This document shows positions 50,732 to 59,038 of a DNA stretch of 64,000 bases, piece after piece. Position 1 is the first letter of the stretch; every line of letters starts with the position of its first letter. A program made the position numbers and the translations under genes. This stretch comes from Nocardioides halotolerans DSM 19273 (lineage in GTDB: Bacteria > Actinomycetota > Actinomycetes > Propionibacteriales > Nocardioidaceae), in assembly GCF_000422805.1 (NCBI RefSeq), contig NZ_AUGT01000027.1, positions 1-64,000 on the forward strand, read 5' to 3'. The notes beneath the pieces are model-generated. The model made no database searches. It was not told the DNA's origin and saw only the letters and a program-made list of their open reading frames with translations.

Positions 50732-51583
50732 TCACTCCCAGCCGTGCCGGGCCAGGCTCAGGTCAATCCGCGAGCGCTTCATCGGGGTCTCCTCGGACTC
50801 CAGCAGTTCGACGGCCCGCCCGTCGCGACAGCTCGACGGGGTGCCGTCGGTGCGGACGACGCGCCACCAGGGGACCGCGGCGTCGAGCAGGCTCACGGCG
50901 CGGCCGACCTGGCGGGGGTGGACGCCGAGGACGTCGGCGAGGTCGCCGTACGTCGCGACCCGGCCGGCGGGGATGGTCGCGACGAGGTCGCGGACGCGGT
51001 CGGTGAGGTCGGGGCCGTCGTCCGGCGCGGGATAGGTGATCCGGTCGCCGGCGACGACGGCGGTCTCGTTGAGCTGGGCCGCGCGGGTCGAGGTCGGCGA
51101 CATGATGTGGGAGACGGCGGCGCCGGCCACGAGGAGCGCGTCGGTGATGAGGCGGCGGTGGCAGCGCCACGGCACCGCCTCGCTGCACATGATCGCCGGC
51201 CGGCCGTGGGCCGCGAGGTCCAGCAGCACGGCCAGGCCCTGCGCGAACTCGTCGGTGGCCATGTGGTCGGCGTAGTCGCGGAAGGCCTTCACCCGCCAGG
51301 CGCCGTTCTCGGTCGGTATGCCGGCGGGCGTGTGCCGCCGGCCGCCGAGCTGGGGGAGCCAGCGGTAGTCGAGGTCGCCGGGCAGCGCGGCTTCGATCGC
51401 GTCGCGGTTCCACTGGGGGAAGGTGCGGGAGGACGGGAAGGCGCGGACGTCGACGAGGTGGGTGACGTCGTTGGCGCGCAGCATGGCCAGCACCTCGTCG
51501 AAGGAGCGGTTGGAGTGTCCGATGGTCAGGACGGCCCTGTTCGCGTCCGTCGGCGCGCTCCTCTGGCTCGGCCGATCCGTCAC
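50732..51583 (-). CDS. DUF488 domain fused to alkyltransferase-like (ATL) domain
   Basis: A 283-residue two-domain protein. The N-terminal DUF488 part has TIGHSNRSFDEVLAML, DVRAFPSSRTFPQWN and CSEAVPWRCHRRLI. The C-terminal part (about 190-283) is the DNA-binding domain of O6-alkylguanine transferases (IPAGRVATYGDLADVLG, with RQVGRAV), but the acceptor Cys motif PCHR is replaced by PWWR, so it is an ATL protein that recognises alkylated guanine without repairing it. GTG 51583 overlaps the cupin gene stop. Confidence 0.85.
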   Translation of the reverse strand: MTDRPSQRSAPTDANRAVLTIGHSNRSFDEVLAMLRANDVTHLVDVRAFPSSRTFPQWNRDAIEAALPGDLDYRWLPQLGGRRHTPAGIPTENGAWRVKAFRDYADHMATDEFAQGLAVLLDLAAHGRPAIMCSEAVPWRCHRRLITDALLVAGAAVSHIMSPTSTRAAQLNETAVVAGDRITYPAPDDGPDLTDRVRDLVATIPAGRVATYGDLADVLGVHPRQVGRAVSLLDAAVPWWRVVRTDGTPSSCRDGRAVELLESEETPMKRSRIDLSLARHGWE

Positions 51584-52179
51584 GAGGGTCCTGGGGCGGT
51601 CAACGTGAGCGCCTGCCGCTGCCGGTGGACGGTCAGGTAGCTCAGGCCGTCGGACCCCGCGGTGAACTGGCGACGCGACCGGCGCGGTAGCCAGACCAGC
51701 GCGCCGGCTTCGAGCGGGACGGTGTCCAGCTCGGTGGTGAGCTCGCCCGACCCGGCGAGCACGTGGATCAGCACGTCGAGGTCGGGCCCCGTGTGCGCCT
51801 CGATGGTGCCGCCGGCCGGCAGCCGGATGATGTTGGAGTCGAGGTCGCGGCGCCGCGTCTCGAGCTTCCACGCCGCACCCGCGTCTCCGGGCTCGGACGC
51901 GGTCGACGTGACGGCGAGGGTGTTGCACAGCACCCTCGGCAGCGGGCTGGACGCCAGCTTGGTGATCTGGATCCGCCACTCCCGCGGGCCGCGCTCGAGG
52001 TAGTCCCAGCCGTAGCTGCCCCGGTGCTCGGCCTCGAACTCCTCGCGCAGGTGGAGCGGGTTGTGGTTGTTGACCAGGACGAAGGACTCACCACGCGCGA
52101 GACCGTCGTAGACGGAGAAGATCGTCGGGTGCTTGTCAGGCTTGCGAAGCGGTCGTACGTCGAGCACCTCGGTGGTCAC
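51580..52179 (-). CDS. DUF2249-cupin protein
   Basis: A 199-residue protein. The N-terminal DUF2249 domain (VLDVRPLRKPDKHPTIFSVYDGLARGESFVLVNNHNPLHLREEF) is followed by a cupin barrel (about 100-190; GTIEAHTGPDLDVLIHVLAGSGEL). These fusions are linked to nitric oxide and anaerobic metabolism genes in other bacteria. GTG 52179 is divergent from the ferredoxin gene. Confidence 0.8.
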   Translation of the reverse strand: MTTEVLDVRPLRKPDKHPTIFSVYDGLARGESFVLVNNHNPLHLREEFEAEHRGSYGWDYLERGPREWRIQITKLASSPLPRVLCNTLAVTSTASEPGDAGAAWKLETRRRDLDSNIIRLPAGGTIEAHTGPDLDVLIHVLAGSGELTTELDTVPLEAGALVWLPRRSRRQFTAGSDGLSYLTVHRQRQALTLTAPGPS

Positions 52180-52199
52180 GTCGGAGTCTCCCTAGTTTC

Positions 52200-52218
52200 T
52201 ACAAGTGAATGTTGTGTA
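52200..52218. promoter_or_regulatory. Dyad between the cupin and ferredoxin genes
   Basis: TACA-N11-TGTA with an inner ACAA-N7-TTGT in the 50-base divergent promoter. It is a candidate site for the HTH regulator encoded at 52576. Confidence 0.35.
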
Positions 52219-52229
52219 AACTCTAGCCC

Positions 52230-52583
52230 GTGACCTACGTGATCGCGCAGCCGTGTGTCGACGTGGTCGACCGCGCGTGCGTCGACGAGTGTCCCGTCGA
52301 CTGCATCTACGAAGGGCGGCGCAGCCTCTACATCCAGCCTGATGAGTGCGTCGACTGCGGGGCGTGCGAGCCGGTGTGCCCCGTCGAGGCCATCTACTAC
52401 GAGGACGACCTGCCTGCGGGGCTCGGAGCGCACCTGACCGACAATGCCGCGTTCTTCAGCGACACCCTCGACGGCCGACCGGCGCCGCTCGGATCGCCGG
52501 GTGGTGCGGCCAAGGTCGGGCCCCTCGGTGTCGACACGCCGCTGGTCGCAGGGCTGCCTCCTCAGGGTCCGGGCGATGCCTGA
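52230..52583 (+). CDS. fdxA: 7Fe-type ferredoxin
   Basis: A 117-residue ferredoxin. Cluster ligands: the 3Fe-4S type N-terminal motif (PCVDVVDRACVDECPVDCIY) and a 4Fe-4S motif CVDCGACEPVCPVEAIYY. The C-terminal extension matches FdxA of actinobacteria. It is a low-potential electron carrier. The start is GTG 52230; the regulator gene begins 8 bases before its stop. Confidence 0.88.
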   Translation: MTYVIAQPCVDVVDRACVDECPVDCIYEGRRSLYIQPDECVDCGACEPVCPVEAIYYEDDLPAGLGAHLTDNAAFFSDTLDGRPAPLGSPGGAAKVGPLGVDTPLVAGLPPQGPGDA

Positions 52584-53247
52584 TCGGCGCCGCGAGGTCC
52601 TCGAGGCGCTCCGGTCGAGCCGCTCGCCGCTGAGCATCCTCGCGATCGCGAACCGCCTGGGCCTGCACCCCAACACCGTCCGGTTCCACCTCCGGGCTCT
52701 CGTCGGGGATGGCCGGGTCGACCAGGTGGAGGCGGCGCGTGGCGCTCCCGGACGTCCCGCACTCCTGTTCCGTGCGCACGTGGGGATGGACCCCGCGGGC
52801 CCGCGCAACTACCAGCTCCTCGCGGGCGCGCTCGCCGGCGTGCTCGGCGCCGGCCCCGACCCCGCATCCGTCGCGGTCGAGGCCGGCCGCGCGTGGGCAG
52901 GCCGACTGATCGAGGGCGACGCCGGGGACGCCGCCCGGGTCACCCCCAGCGCTCCCGCCAGCGACGAGCAGGCCACCGGTCGGATGGTGGAGATCCTGGA
53001 CGAGCTCGGCTTCGCACCCGAGCGCGACCCGGCGGGAGCAGGCCCGATCGGGTTGCGCCACTGCCCCTTCCTCGACCTCGTCCCGGAGCATGCGGCGGTC
53101 ATCTGCCCCCTGCACCTGGGCCTCATGCAGGGCGCACTGGGTGCCATGGGGGCCGGGGTCACGGTGACCCGTCTCGAACCCTTCGCCGAGGTCGACCTGT
53201 GCCTGGCACACACCGGGACGGCCGACTCCAGGGAGGCTCCGCGGTGA
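52576..53247 (+). CDS. HTH regulator with conserved cysteines (SufR-like)
   Basis: A 223-residue regulator: winged helix-turn-helix LSILAIANRLGLHPNTVRFHLRALVGDGRV, then a C-terminal domain with Cys163 (RHCPFLDL), Cys177 (VICPLHLGLMQGAL) and Cys209 (DLCLAH), the pattern of Fe-S-binding DeoR/SufR-like repressors. It may sense iron-sulfur status or nitric oxide and control the ferredoxin and cupin genes. ATG 52576 overlaps the ferredoxin gene. Confidence 0.78.
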   Translation: MPDRRREVLEALRSSRSPLSILAIANRLGLHPNTVRFHLRALVGDGRVDQVEAARGAPGRPALLFRAHVGMDPAGPRNYQLLAGALAGVLGAGPDPASVAVEAGRAWAGRLIEGDAGDAARVTPSAPASDEQATGRMVEILDELGFAPERDPAGAGPIGLRHCPFLDLVPEHAAVICPLHLGLMQGALGAMGAGVTVTRLEPFAEVDLCLAHTGTADSREAPR

Positions 53248-53669
53248 GCGCCTCGACGATGCTGGCGACGGCCGTCCTCTTCGTATGGCTGGGCATGGTG
53301 CTGGCGATCTCGTTCATGGAGACCCCGCTGAAGTTCCGCGCGCCCGGCGTCACCGTCCAGCTCGGGCTCGGCATCGGGCGCCTGGTCTTCCGCGCGCTCA
53401 ACGCGGCCGAGCTCGTGCTCGCATCCGTCCTGGTGATCGCCCTCGTGGTCGCCACCCCACCGGCGCGCGTGGTGACGGGCGCGGCCGTGGCCGTCGTGGT
53501 CCTGGCCGCGCAGGTGGCGCTGGTGCGGCCGGTGCTGAGCAGGCGCTCCGACCGCGTCCTGGCCGGCGAGAGCCCGCCGCGATCAAGAGCGCACTACTGG
53601 TACGTCGGTCTCGAGCTGGTCAAGGTGGTCGCGCTCCCCGTCACCGGCGTGATGCTCATGCACCTCTGA
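53244..53669 (+). CDS. Four-helix membrane protein (DUF4149/TMEM205-like)
   Basis: A 141-residue integral membrane protein with four helices; the first contains MVLAISFMETPLKFRAPGV and the loop LGIGRLVFRALN, as in DUF4149-type proteins. GTG 53244 overlaps the regulator stop, so it is the third gene of the ferredoxin operon. The function is unknown. Confidence 0.6.
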   Translation: MSASTMLATAVLFVWLGMVLAISFMETPLKFRAPGVTVQLGLGIGRLVFRALNAAELVLASVLVIALVVATPPARVVTGAAVAVVVLAAQVALVRPVLSRRSDRVLAGESPPRSRAHYWYVGLELVKVVALPVTGVMLMHL

Positions 53670-53697
53670 CCCCAGCGGATGTGCCGTCGGCCCCGCC

Positions 53698-54129
53698 TCA
53701 GTGCGGCGCCAGCATGGCGGGCAAGTTCGCCGGGTAGACGTACCCGTCGTCCCAGAACGCGTTGTAGCCGTAGTGCCGGTAGACCCTGCCGTGGTAGGTG
53801 GAGTCAGCGATGAGCGCGGGGTCGTAGGGGGGCGCAGCGGCGACGTGCTCGCGGTCGTGGTCGATGGCTACCTCGTGCTCGCTGATCCTGGTGATCGCAT
53901 CGACAGGGATGAACGAGGTGGTGTGTCCGAACCCGAGGAACCCGCTGTGCTCGACCAGCAGGAAGCGAACTCGCTGCTCCTCGTCGTCGATGAGCAGGTC
54001 GTGCACCCTCCCGATCGGCTCACCGTCCTTGTCCGTGACCGAGCGGCCGCGGATGTCGTCGGTCGCCGGCGTGATCGTGTTGCCGGTGTCGCTCAGCTTG
54101 TGGATGGAGGAGCTGGCGGAGAGCGTCAT
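53698..54129 (-). CDS. PRC-barrel domain protein
   Basis: A 143-residue soluble protein with a PRC-barrel (about 24-90): DIRGRSVTDKDGEPIGRVHDLLIDDEEQRVRFLLVEHSG and FIPVDAITRI. The C-terminus is Tyr-rich (YHGRVYRHYGYNAFWDDGYVYP). Such proteins in actinobacteria are stress-linked; the exact role is unknown. It starts at ATG 54129. Confidence 0.82.
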   Translation of the reverse strand: MTLSASSSIHKLSDTGNTITPATDDIRGRSVTDKDGEPIGRVHDLLIDDEEQRVRFLLVEHSGFLGFGHTTSFIPVDAITRISEHEVAIDHDREHVAAAPPYDPALIADSTYHGRVYRHYGYNAFWDDGYVYPANLPAMLAPH

Positions 54130-54248
54130 GGTGGGTCCTTCGTGAGGTGGTGGAGAGCTTCTGGAGTGCGAGTCGACCCGCGGTGGTGTCGTTGGTGAGC
54201 CAGCCAGGCCCGCGGGGACGGGTCACCAGTCCGGCCGGCGCCTCGAGG

Positions 54249-55184
54249 TCAACCGCACTGACCGGCCAGGAAGCCGTGGGCGTCGGTGACGGTCTGCAGA
54301 GGCGAATGGTGGGGTACGAGGTGCGCAGCGCTACCGGCGGCCTCGCCCGGGGCGCGCACCGAAGCTGGGACAGGTGCCCGACCGACACCGGTGATCGACT
54401 TGTTCGTCGCGGCCGGGGTCGGCTCGGGCGGCGTCGTCCGTTCGAGGAAGCGAAGCAGCTCCACCGGGAAGGGCAGCACCAGCGTCGAGTTCCGCTCAGC
54501 GGCGACTTCGACCACCGTCTGGAGGAGCCGCAGCTGCAGTGCTGCCGGATGCTCCGCCATGATCTCGGCGGCCTGAGCGAGCTCCTCGGAGGCCTGCAGC
54601 TCGCCGTTGGCGGTGATGATCCGTGCACGCCGCTCACGCTCGGCCTCGGCCTGACGTGACATCGAGCGCTTCATCGACTCCGGCAGGGCGACGTCCTTGA
54701 TCTCGACGCGCTCGATGTGCACCCCCCACCCCAGCGCGGGGCTGTCGATCATCAGGGCCATGCCCTGGTTGAGCTGTTCCCTGTCCGACAGGAGGTCGTC
54801 GAGGTCGCTCTTGCCGATGATCGAGCGCAGCGAGGTCTGGGCGACCTGGCCGATGGCCGCGAGGTAGTCCTGGACGTCCACAGCCGCTCGGACTGGGTCC
54901 ATCACGCGGAAGTAGACGACGGCATCCACGCGAACGGTGACGTTGTCACGGGTGATTCCGTCCTGGGCCGGGACCGGCATCGTGATGATCTGCATGTTGA
55001 CCTTCTGCAGCCGTTCGACGAACGGGATCAACAGGGCCAGGCCCGGTCGTCGCGGCTCGGCGAGGACCCGTCCCAGTCGGTACACCACACCGCGCTCGTA
55101 CTGCTTGATCACTCGAAGGCTCGCGCCGACGACGCCGGCGCCCACGGCACCGAGAACCAACAGGCTCCACAGCAGCAACGTCAT
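54249..55184 (-). CDS. SPFH/Band 7 (stomatin-like) protein
   Basis: A 311-residue slipin: N-terminal hairpin or transmembrane helix, then the SPFH domain (IKQYERGVVYRLGRVLAEPRRPGLALLIPFVERLQKV) and a coiled-coil region rich in Glu/Ala/Arg (SRQAEAERERRARIITANGE). It organises membrane microdomains. The last 60 residues are variable. ATG 55184 is the start; the 366 bases between it and the divergent gene at 55551 hold only promoter space. Confidence 0.88.
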   Translation of the reverse strand: MTLLLWSLLVLGAVGAGVVGASLRVIKQYERGVVYRLGRVLAEPRRPGLALLIPFVERLQKVNMQIITMPVPAQDGITRDNVTVRVDAVVYFRVMDPVRAAVDVQDYLAAIGQVAQTSLRSIIGKSDLDDLLSDREQLNQGMALMIDSPALGWGVHIERVEIKDVALPESMKRSMSRQAEAERERRARIITANGELQASEELAQAAEIMAEHPAALQLRLLQTVVEVAAERNSTLVLPFPVELLRFLERTTPPEPTPAATNKSITGVGRAPVPASVRAPGEAAGSAAHLVPHHSPLQTVTDAHGFLAGQCG

Positions 55185-55550
55185 GGCTTCTCCGTTCCCT
55201 GGACCCGCGGGCGACCGCTCCCGACCGCCGGGGAGAGCCCGCGCCGACCTTGTGCGGCGCGGTAGCCGAGGGGTCGGCTCTGCAACCCACTGTGCCGCGA
55301 TCCCCGGGCCGATCGTGAGGGGGTACGTCGGCGACTGTCCGAGCCGCTTGTTTCCGCTGACCGGCAACTCCGGGCACGTCGACACCGACACCGCTCGTCG
55401 GTCAGGCAGGCAGACCCCAGCGCGGTCGGGCCCCGTTGCATGGTCTCGGCAACGAGGCGGCCCACATGTCGGCCGATCTCGGTCACTGACGACCGGCGTG
55501 GTCTCGCGGCACGGTGGGGTGGTGACGATCGAGGCAGGGAGCGGCGCCCG

Positions 55551-56096
55551 GTGAGCACGCGTCGAGTCGGGCGGATTGCCGCGTTGTCGTCGGGCGTCGT
55601 CGGTCTGGGGGTGGTCCTGGTCCTCCTCCCGGCCGGGCTGGTGGTCCTGCTACCGCTCTTCGCGGTTCTGGTCGCTGTCACGTCGCCGAACGCGCTCCGC
55701 GTCTGCCGACGAGGGCTTGGATCACTGCCGCGCCCGACACCGGACCAGCTGGACGCATTGGCTCGGTCCATGGCGTACGCGAGCCCGATGTACGTCCCGT
55801 TCGAGCTGCCCTTCGATCTTCGCCTGCTCACCGACGACGAGCTGCGCAGCGCCTGGGTCGACAGCGAGGCAGCGCTGCGGCGTCCTCCCAGCCCGGGCGC
55901 CCTGCTGGCTGCCGTCGAGGAGCGCGGGCGATACCTCAACGAGCTCGCGAGGCGACAGCCGGGTCTCCTCGGAGCGTGGCTCGCGTCCGATGCCGGCGCA
56001 CCGGACGGTTCCCTGCCGTTCGCGCCCGGGTGTCGGCTCGAGTCGACACAGATCGACTGGGACCAGCTCACCGGCGGGCAGGCGACCGAGCGATGA
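55551..56096 (+). CDS. Hypothetical membrane protein
   Basis: A 181-residue protein with an N-terminal helical hairpin (about 10-45) and a soluble C-terminal domain containing LLTDDELRSAWVDSEAALRR and a Trp/Asp-rich end. I do not recognise a family. The start is GTG 55551, and the transaldolase ATG overlaps its stop, so the two are co-transcribed. Confidence 0.55.
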   Translation: MSTRRVGRIAALSSGVVGLGVVLVLLPAGLVVLLPLFAVLVAVTSPNALRVCRRGLGSLPRPTPDQLDALARSMAYASPMYVPFELPFDLRLLTDDELRSAWVDSEAALRRPPSPGALLAAVEERGRYLNELARRQPGLLGAWLASDAGAPDGSLPFAPGCRLESTQIDWDQLTGGQATER

Positions 56097-57268
56097 CCAG
56101 GCTCGAGCGCATCTCCGTCGAGCAGGGCCAGAGCCTGTGGCTGGACAACCTCAGCCGTCCCCAGCTGCGCGACGGCACGTTCGCCCGTCTGGTCGCTGCC
56201 GGGATCCGGGGGGTGACCGCCAACCCGACGATCATCGCGCGCGCGATCGAGTCCTCGGACGCCTACGACGAGCAGTTCGAGTCTCTTCTCTCCGCCGGCT
56301 GCACGGTCGAGGAGGCCTACTGGGAGCTCGTGATCTCCGACGTCGTCCGAGCGCTCGAGCTGTTGAGGCCCACGTTCGACCAGAGCCATCGCGGCGACGG
56401 GTTCGTCTCGATCGAGGTCGCACCCCGCTGGGCACACGACACCGACGCGACCATCGTCGCCGCCCGGGCCCTCCACGAGCGCATCCGAGAACCGAACCTT
56501 CTCGTCAAGATCCCAGCGACCGACGAGGGGGTCCGCGCCATCGAGGTGATGATCGGGGAGGGGCGGAGCATCAACGTGACCCTGGTGTTCTCGTTGCGCC
56601 GCTACGGCAACGTCCTCGACGCCTACCTCTCCGGCCTCGAAGCACTGGCCAGGCGCGGTGGCGACCTCTCGACCGTGCAGAGCGTCGCCTCGTTCTTCGT
56701 CAGCCGGGTCGACACGGAGGTCGATCGGCGGCTGGACGCAACGGGTGGTCAGGCGGCGCTGAGGTTGAGGGGCCGGGCCGCGATCGCCCAAGCGAAGCTC
56801 GCATACCAGCTCTTCCAGAAGGCCCACTCGAACGCGCGCTGGGAACGGCTCGCCCACCAGGGTGCGCGAGTGCAGCGGCCGCTGTGGGCGTCGACATCGA
56901 CCAAGAACCCGAGCTGGCCCGACACCCTGTACGTCGACAGCCTCATCGGTCCCGACACCGTCAACACCCTTCCCGAAGTCACGTTGCACGCGTTCGTCGA
57001 CCACGGCACCGTGGCCCGCACGATCGACACCGGCGTCGAGGACGCTCTCGCCCTCATGGGTGCGCTCTCGACGGTGGGCATCGACATGGACGACGTCGGC
57101 CACACGCTGGAAGAACAAGGGATCGCCGCGTTCGACGCCTCCGTCGCGCACGTCCTGGGCACGCTCCGGGCCAGGTCGCGCGCATCGAGGACGACCCTCG
57201 CCAGCCCGAGACCAGGGCGTCCGAGTAGGCACGCATCGGAGTCCGGACCATCGACTGCGGGTGCGTGA
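56093..57268 (+). CDS. tal: Transaldolase
   Basis: A 391-residue (beta/alpha)8 enzyme of the pentose phosphate pathway. Signatures: SLWLDNLSRPQLRDG, GIRGVTANPTIIARAI, the Schiff-base Lys in LLVKIPATDEG, and SFFVSRVDTEVDRRL. Length and motifs fit the TalB-like actinobacterial form; the last 25 residues are variable. ATG 56093 overlaps the upstream gene. Confidence 0.92.
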   Translation: MTRLERISVEQGQSLWLDNLSRPQLRDGTFARLVAAGIRGVTANPTIIARAIESSDAYDEQFESLLSAGCTVEEAYWELVISDVVRALELLRPTFDQSHRGDGFVSIEVAPRWAHDTDATIVAARALHERIREPNLLVKIPATDEGVRAIEVMIGEGRSINVTLVFSLRRYGNVLDAYLSGLEALARRGGDLSTVQSVASFFVSRVDTEVDRRLDATGGQAALRLRGRAAIAQAKLAYQLFQKAHSNARWERLAHQGARVQRPLWASTSTKNPSWPDTLYVDSLIGPDTVNTLPEVTLHAFVDHGTVARTIDTGVEDALALMGALSTVGIDMDDVGHTLEEQGIAAFDASVAHVLGTLRARSRASRTTLASPRPGRPSRHASESGPSTAGA

Positions 57269-57310
57269 GCACGCCGGCTGGTCACGTCAACACAAGGACA
57301 GGGGTCAAGA

Positions 57311-57604
57311 ATGACAGTCACCGCGTACGTGGTCGGGTTCGTCCTCATGGCGATCGCGACCATGACCGTTCTCGTCGTCGGGACGCTCGGCGCCGCCGAC
57401 CTGCTCCACCGTTCTCGCACAGGCAAGCCAGGCCGACGTGCACGCGACGCACATCCCGACGCCGACACTGAGCGAAGCGCCGACCTCGTCGACACCCTCA
57501 TGCCGCTGGGGTCCAGCCTCGTGTTTGTCTCGAAGCTGGACCCGCCCCCGGAGGACGACCCTCACAGCGATCACGACGACCCACCACACGATCGGGCCGC
57601 CTGA
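57311..57604 (+). CDS. Small membrane protein of unknown function
   Basis: A 97-residue protein with one or two N-terminal helices (TVTAYVVGFVLMAIATMTVLVV), then a hydrophilic Asp/His-rich tail. No family is recognised. It converges on the ATPase B subunit gene with 30 bases between, in the place where a V-ATPase D gene would be expected. Confidence 0.5.
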   Translation: MTVTAYVVGFVLMAIATMTVLVVGTLGAADLLHRSRTGKPGRRARDAHPDADTERSADLVDTLMPLGSSLVFVSKLDPPPEDDPHSDHDDPPHDRAA

Positions 57605-57634
57605 GATCCTCCATGGGCCGACGCTCGCCTGTGG

Positions 57635-59038
57635 TCAGGCACTCGGTCCGGCCCGATGGTGCTCGGCCAGGTCGTCGGCCGTGAGCCGCGTCAGCTCGGG
57701 GGCCGGGAAGGGGTCCAGCAACCGCCAGCCGAGCTCGAGAGTCTCGGCAATGGTTCGTCTCGTGTCGCCCTGGTCGAGGTAGGTCGCCTCGAATGCAGAG
57801 GCGAAGGCGAGGTAGCGCTGGTCCTCCTGCGGCAGGCCGCTCTCGCCCACGATCGACATCAGGCGACGGACCTCGCGGCCGCGCGCGTAGCAGGAGTACA
57901 GCTGGTCGGCGAGACCGCGATGGTCCGCTCGGGTCTTCCCTGCGCCGATGCCTGCGTTCATGAGGCGAGACAGGGAAGGCAGTACGTCGATCGGTGGTGC
58001 GACGCCCGTCCGGTCGAGATCACGCGAGAGCACGATCTGACCTTCGGTGATGTAGCCGGTGAGGTCGGGGATCGGATGGGTGATGTCGTCGTCGGGCATG
58101 CTGACGATCATCAGCTGGGTCAGGGACCCGCTGCCGCCGCGGACCCGGCCCGCCCGCTCGTAGAGGGAGGCGAGATCGGTGTACATGTACCCCGGGTAGC
58201 CGCGCCGACCGGGCATCTCCTCCCGTGCAGCCGAGATCTCGCGAAGCGCTTCGCAATAGGCGGTCATGTCGGTCATCACCACGAGCACGTGCAGCTCCAG
58301 CTCGAAGGCGAGGTACTCGGCCATGGTCAGGGCGACGCGGGGTGTCAGCAGCCGCTCGATGGTCGGGTCGTCGGCCAGGTTGAGCAGCAGCACACTGCTC
58401 GAGGCGGCATCGGCGGAGAACTCGGTGCGAAAGAACGCCGCCTCGCGCCTGGTGACGCCCATGGCGGCGAAGACGACCACGACCTCGGTGGCGTCGTCGG
58501 GCGCTCTCGTCTGAGCTGCGATCCGGGCGGCGAGGGCGTTGGCGGGCAGGCCGGCACCGGTGAAGATCGGGAGCTTCTGGCCGCGGACCAACGTGAGCAG
58601 GCCGTCGATGGCCGAGACACCCGTCTCGAGGAACTGGTCGGGGTGGGCGCGAGCGATCGGGTTGAGCGGGAGCCCGTTGACGTGGCGATAGTCCTCGGGG
58701 ACAGGCTCCGGACCGTGGTCGCGCGGCCTACCCATGCCGTCGAGCACGCGGCCGAAGTAGTCCTTTCCGACACCGGTCGAGGCGGCTCGGCCCCGGGTGC
58801 GCACGGAGGTCGTCCGGCGGCCGACGCCCACGGTGCCACCGAACACCTGCACGACAGCGAGGGACTCGTCGAGCTCGAGCACCTGTCCTTCTCGCACCAC
58901 ACCGTCGCCGGTGTCGACCTCGACCAGCTCGCCGTACCCGACGCCGTCCATGCCGGTCGCGACGATGAGCGGGCCCGCGATCCGCGTCACCGTGCGGTGG
59001 CCGACGATGAACGGGGTCGTGCCTTCCTGGGTGGTCAC
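57635..59038 (-). CDS. ntpB: V/A-type ATPase subunit B
   Basis: A 467-residue non-catalytic nucleotide-binding subunit. N-terminal barrel (TRIAGPLIVATGMDGVGYGELVEV), then central domain with GLLTLVRGQKLPIFTGAGLPANALAARIA and EEMPGRRGYPGYMYTDLASLYERAGRV, the subunit B hallmark. GTG 59038 overlaps the subunit A stop. It is the last gene of the leftward operon. Confidence 0.92.
   Translation of the reverse strand: MTTQEGTTPFIVGHRTVTRIAGPLIVATGMDGVGYGELVEVDTGDGVVREGQVLELDESLAVVQVFGGTVGVGRRTTSVRTRGRAASTGVGKDYFGRVLDGMGRPRDHGPEPVPEDYRHVNGLPLNPIARAHPDQFLETGVSAIDGLLTLVRGQKLPIFTGAGLPANALAARIAAQTRAPDDATEVVVVFAAMGVTRREAAFFRTEFSADAASSSVLLLNLADDPTIERLLTPRVALTMAEYLAFELELHVLVVMTDMTAYCEALREISAAREEMPGRRGYPGYMYTDLASLYERAGRVRGGSGSLTQLMIVSMPDDDITHPIPDLTGYITEGQIVLSRDLDRTGVAPPIDVLPSLSRLMNAGIGAGKTRADHRGLADQLYSCYARGREVRRLMSIVGESGLPQEDQRYLAFASAFEATYLDQGDTRRTIAETLELGWRLLDPFPAPELTRLTADDLAEHHRAGPSA

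Noticed and set aside
55181..57232. 683-codon minus-strand frame opposite transaldolase
   Set aside because: No domain and low-complexity Arg/Gly/Val text; transaldolase on the plus strand is clear.
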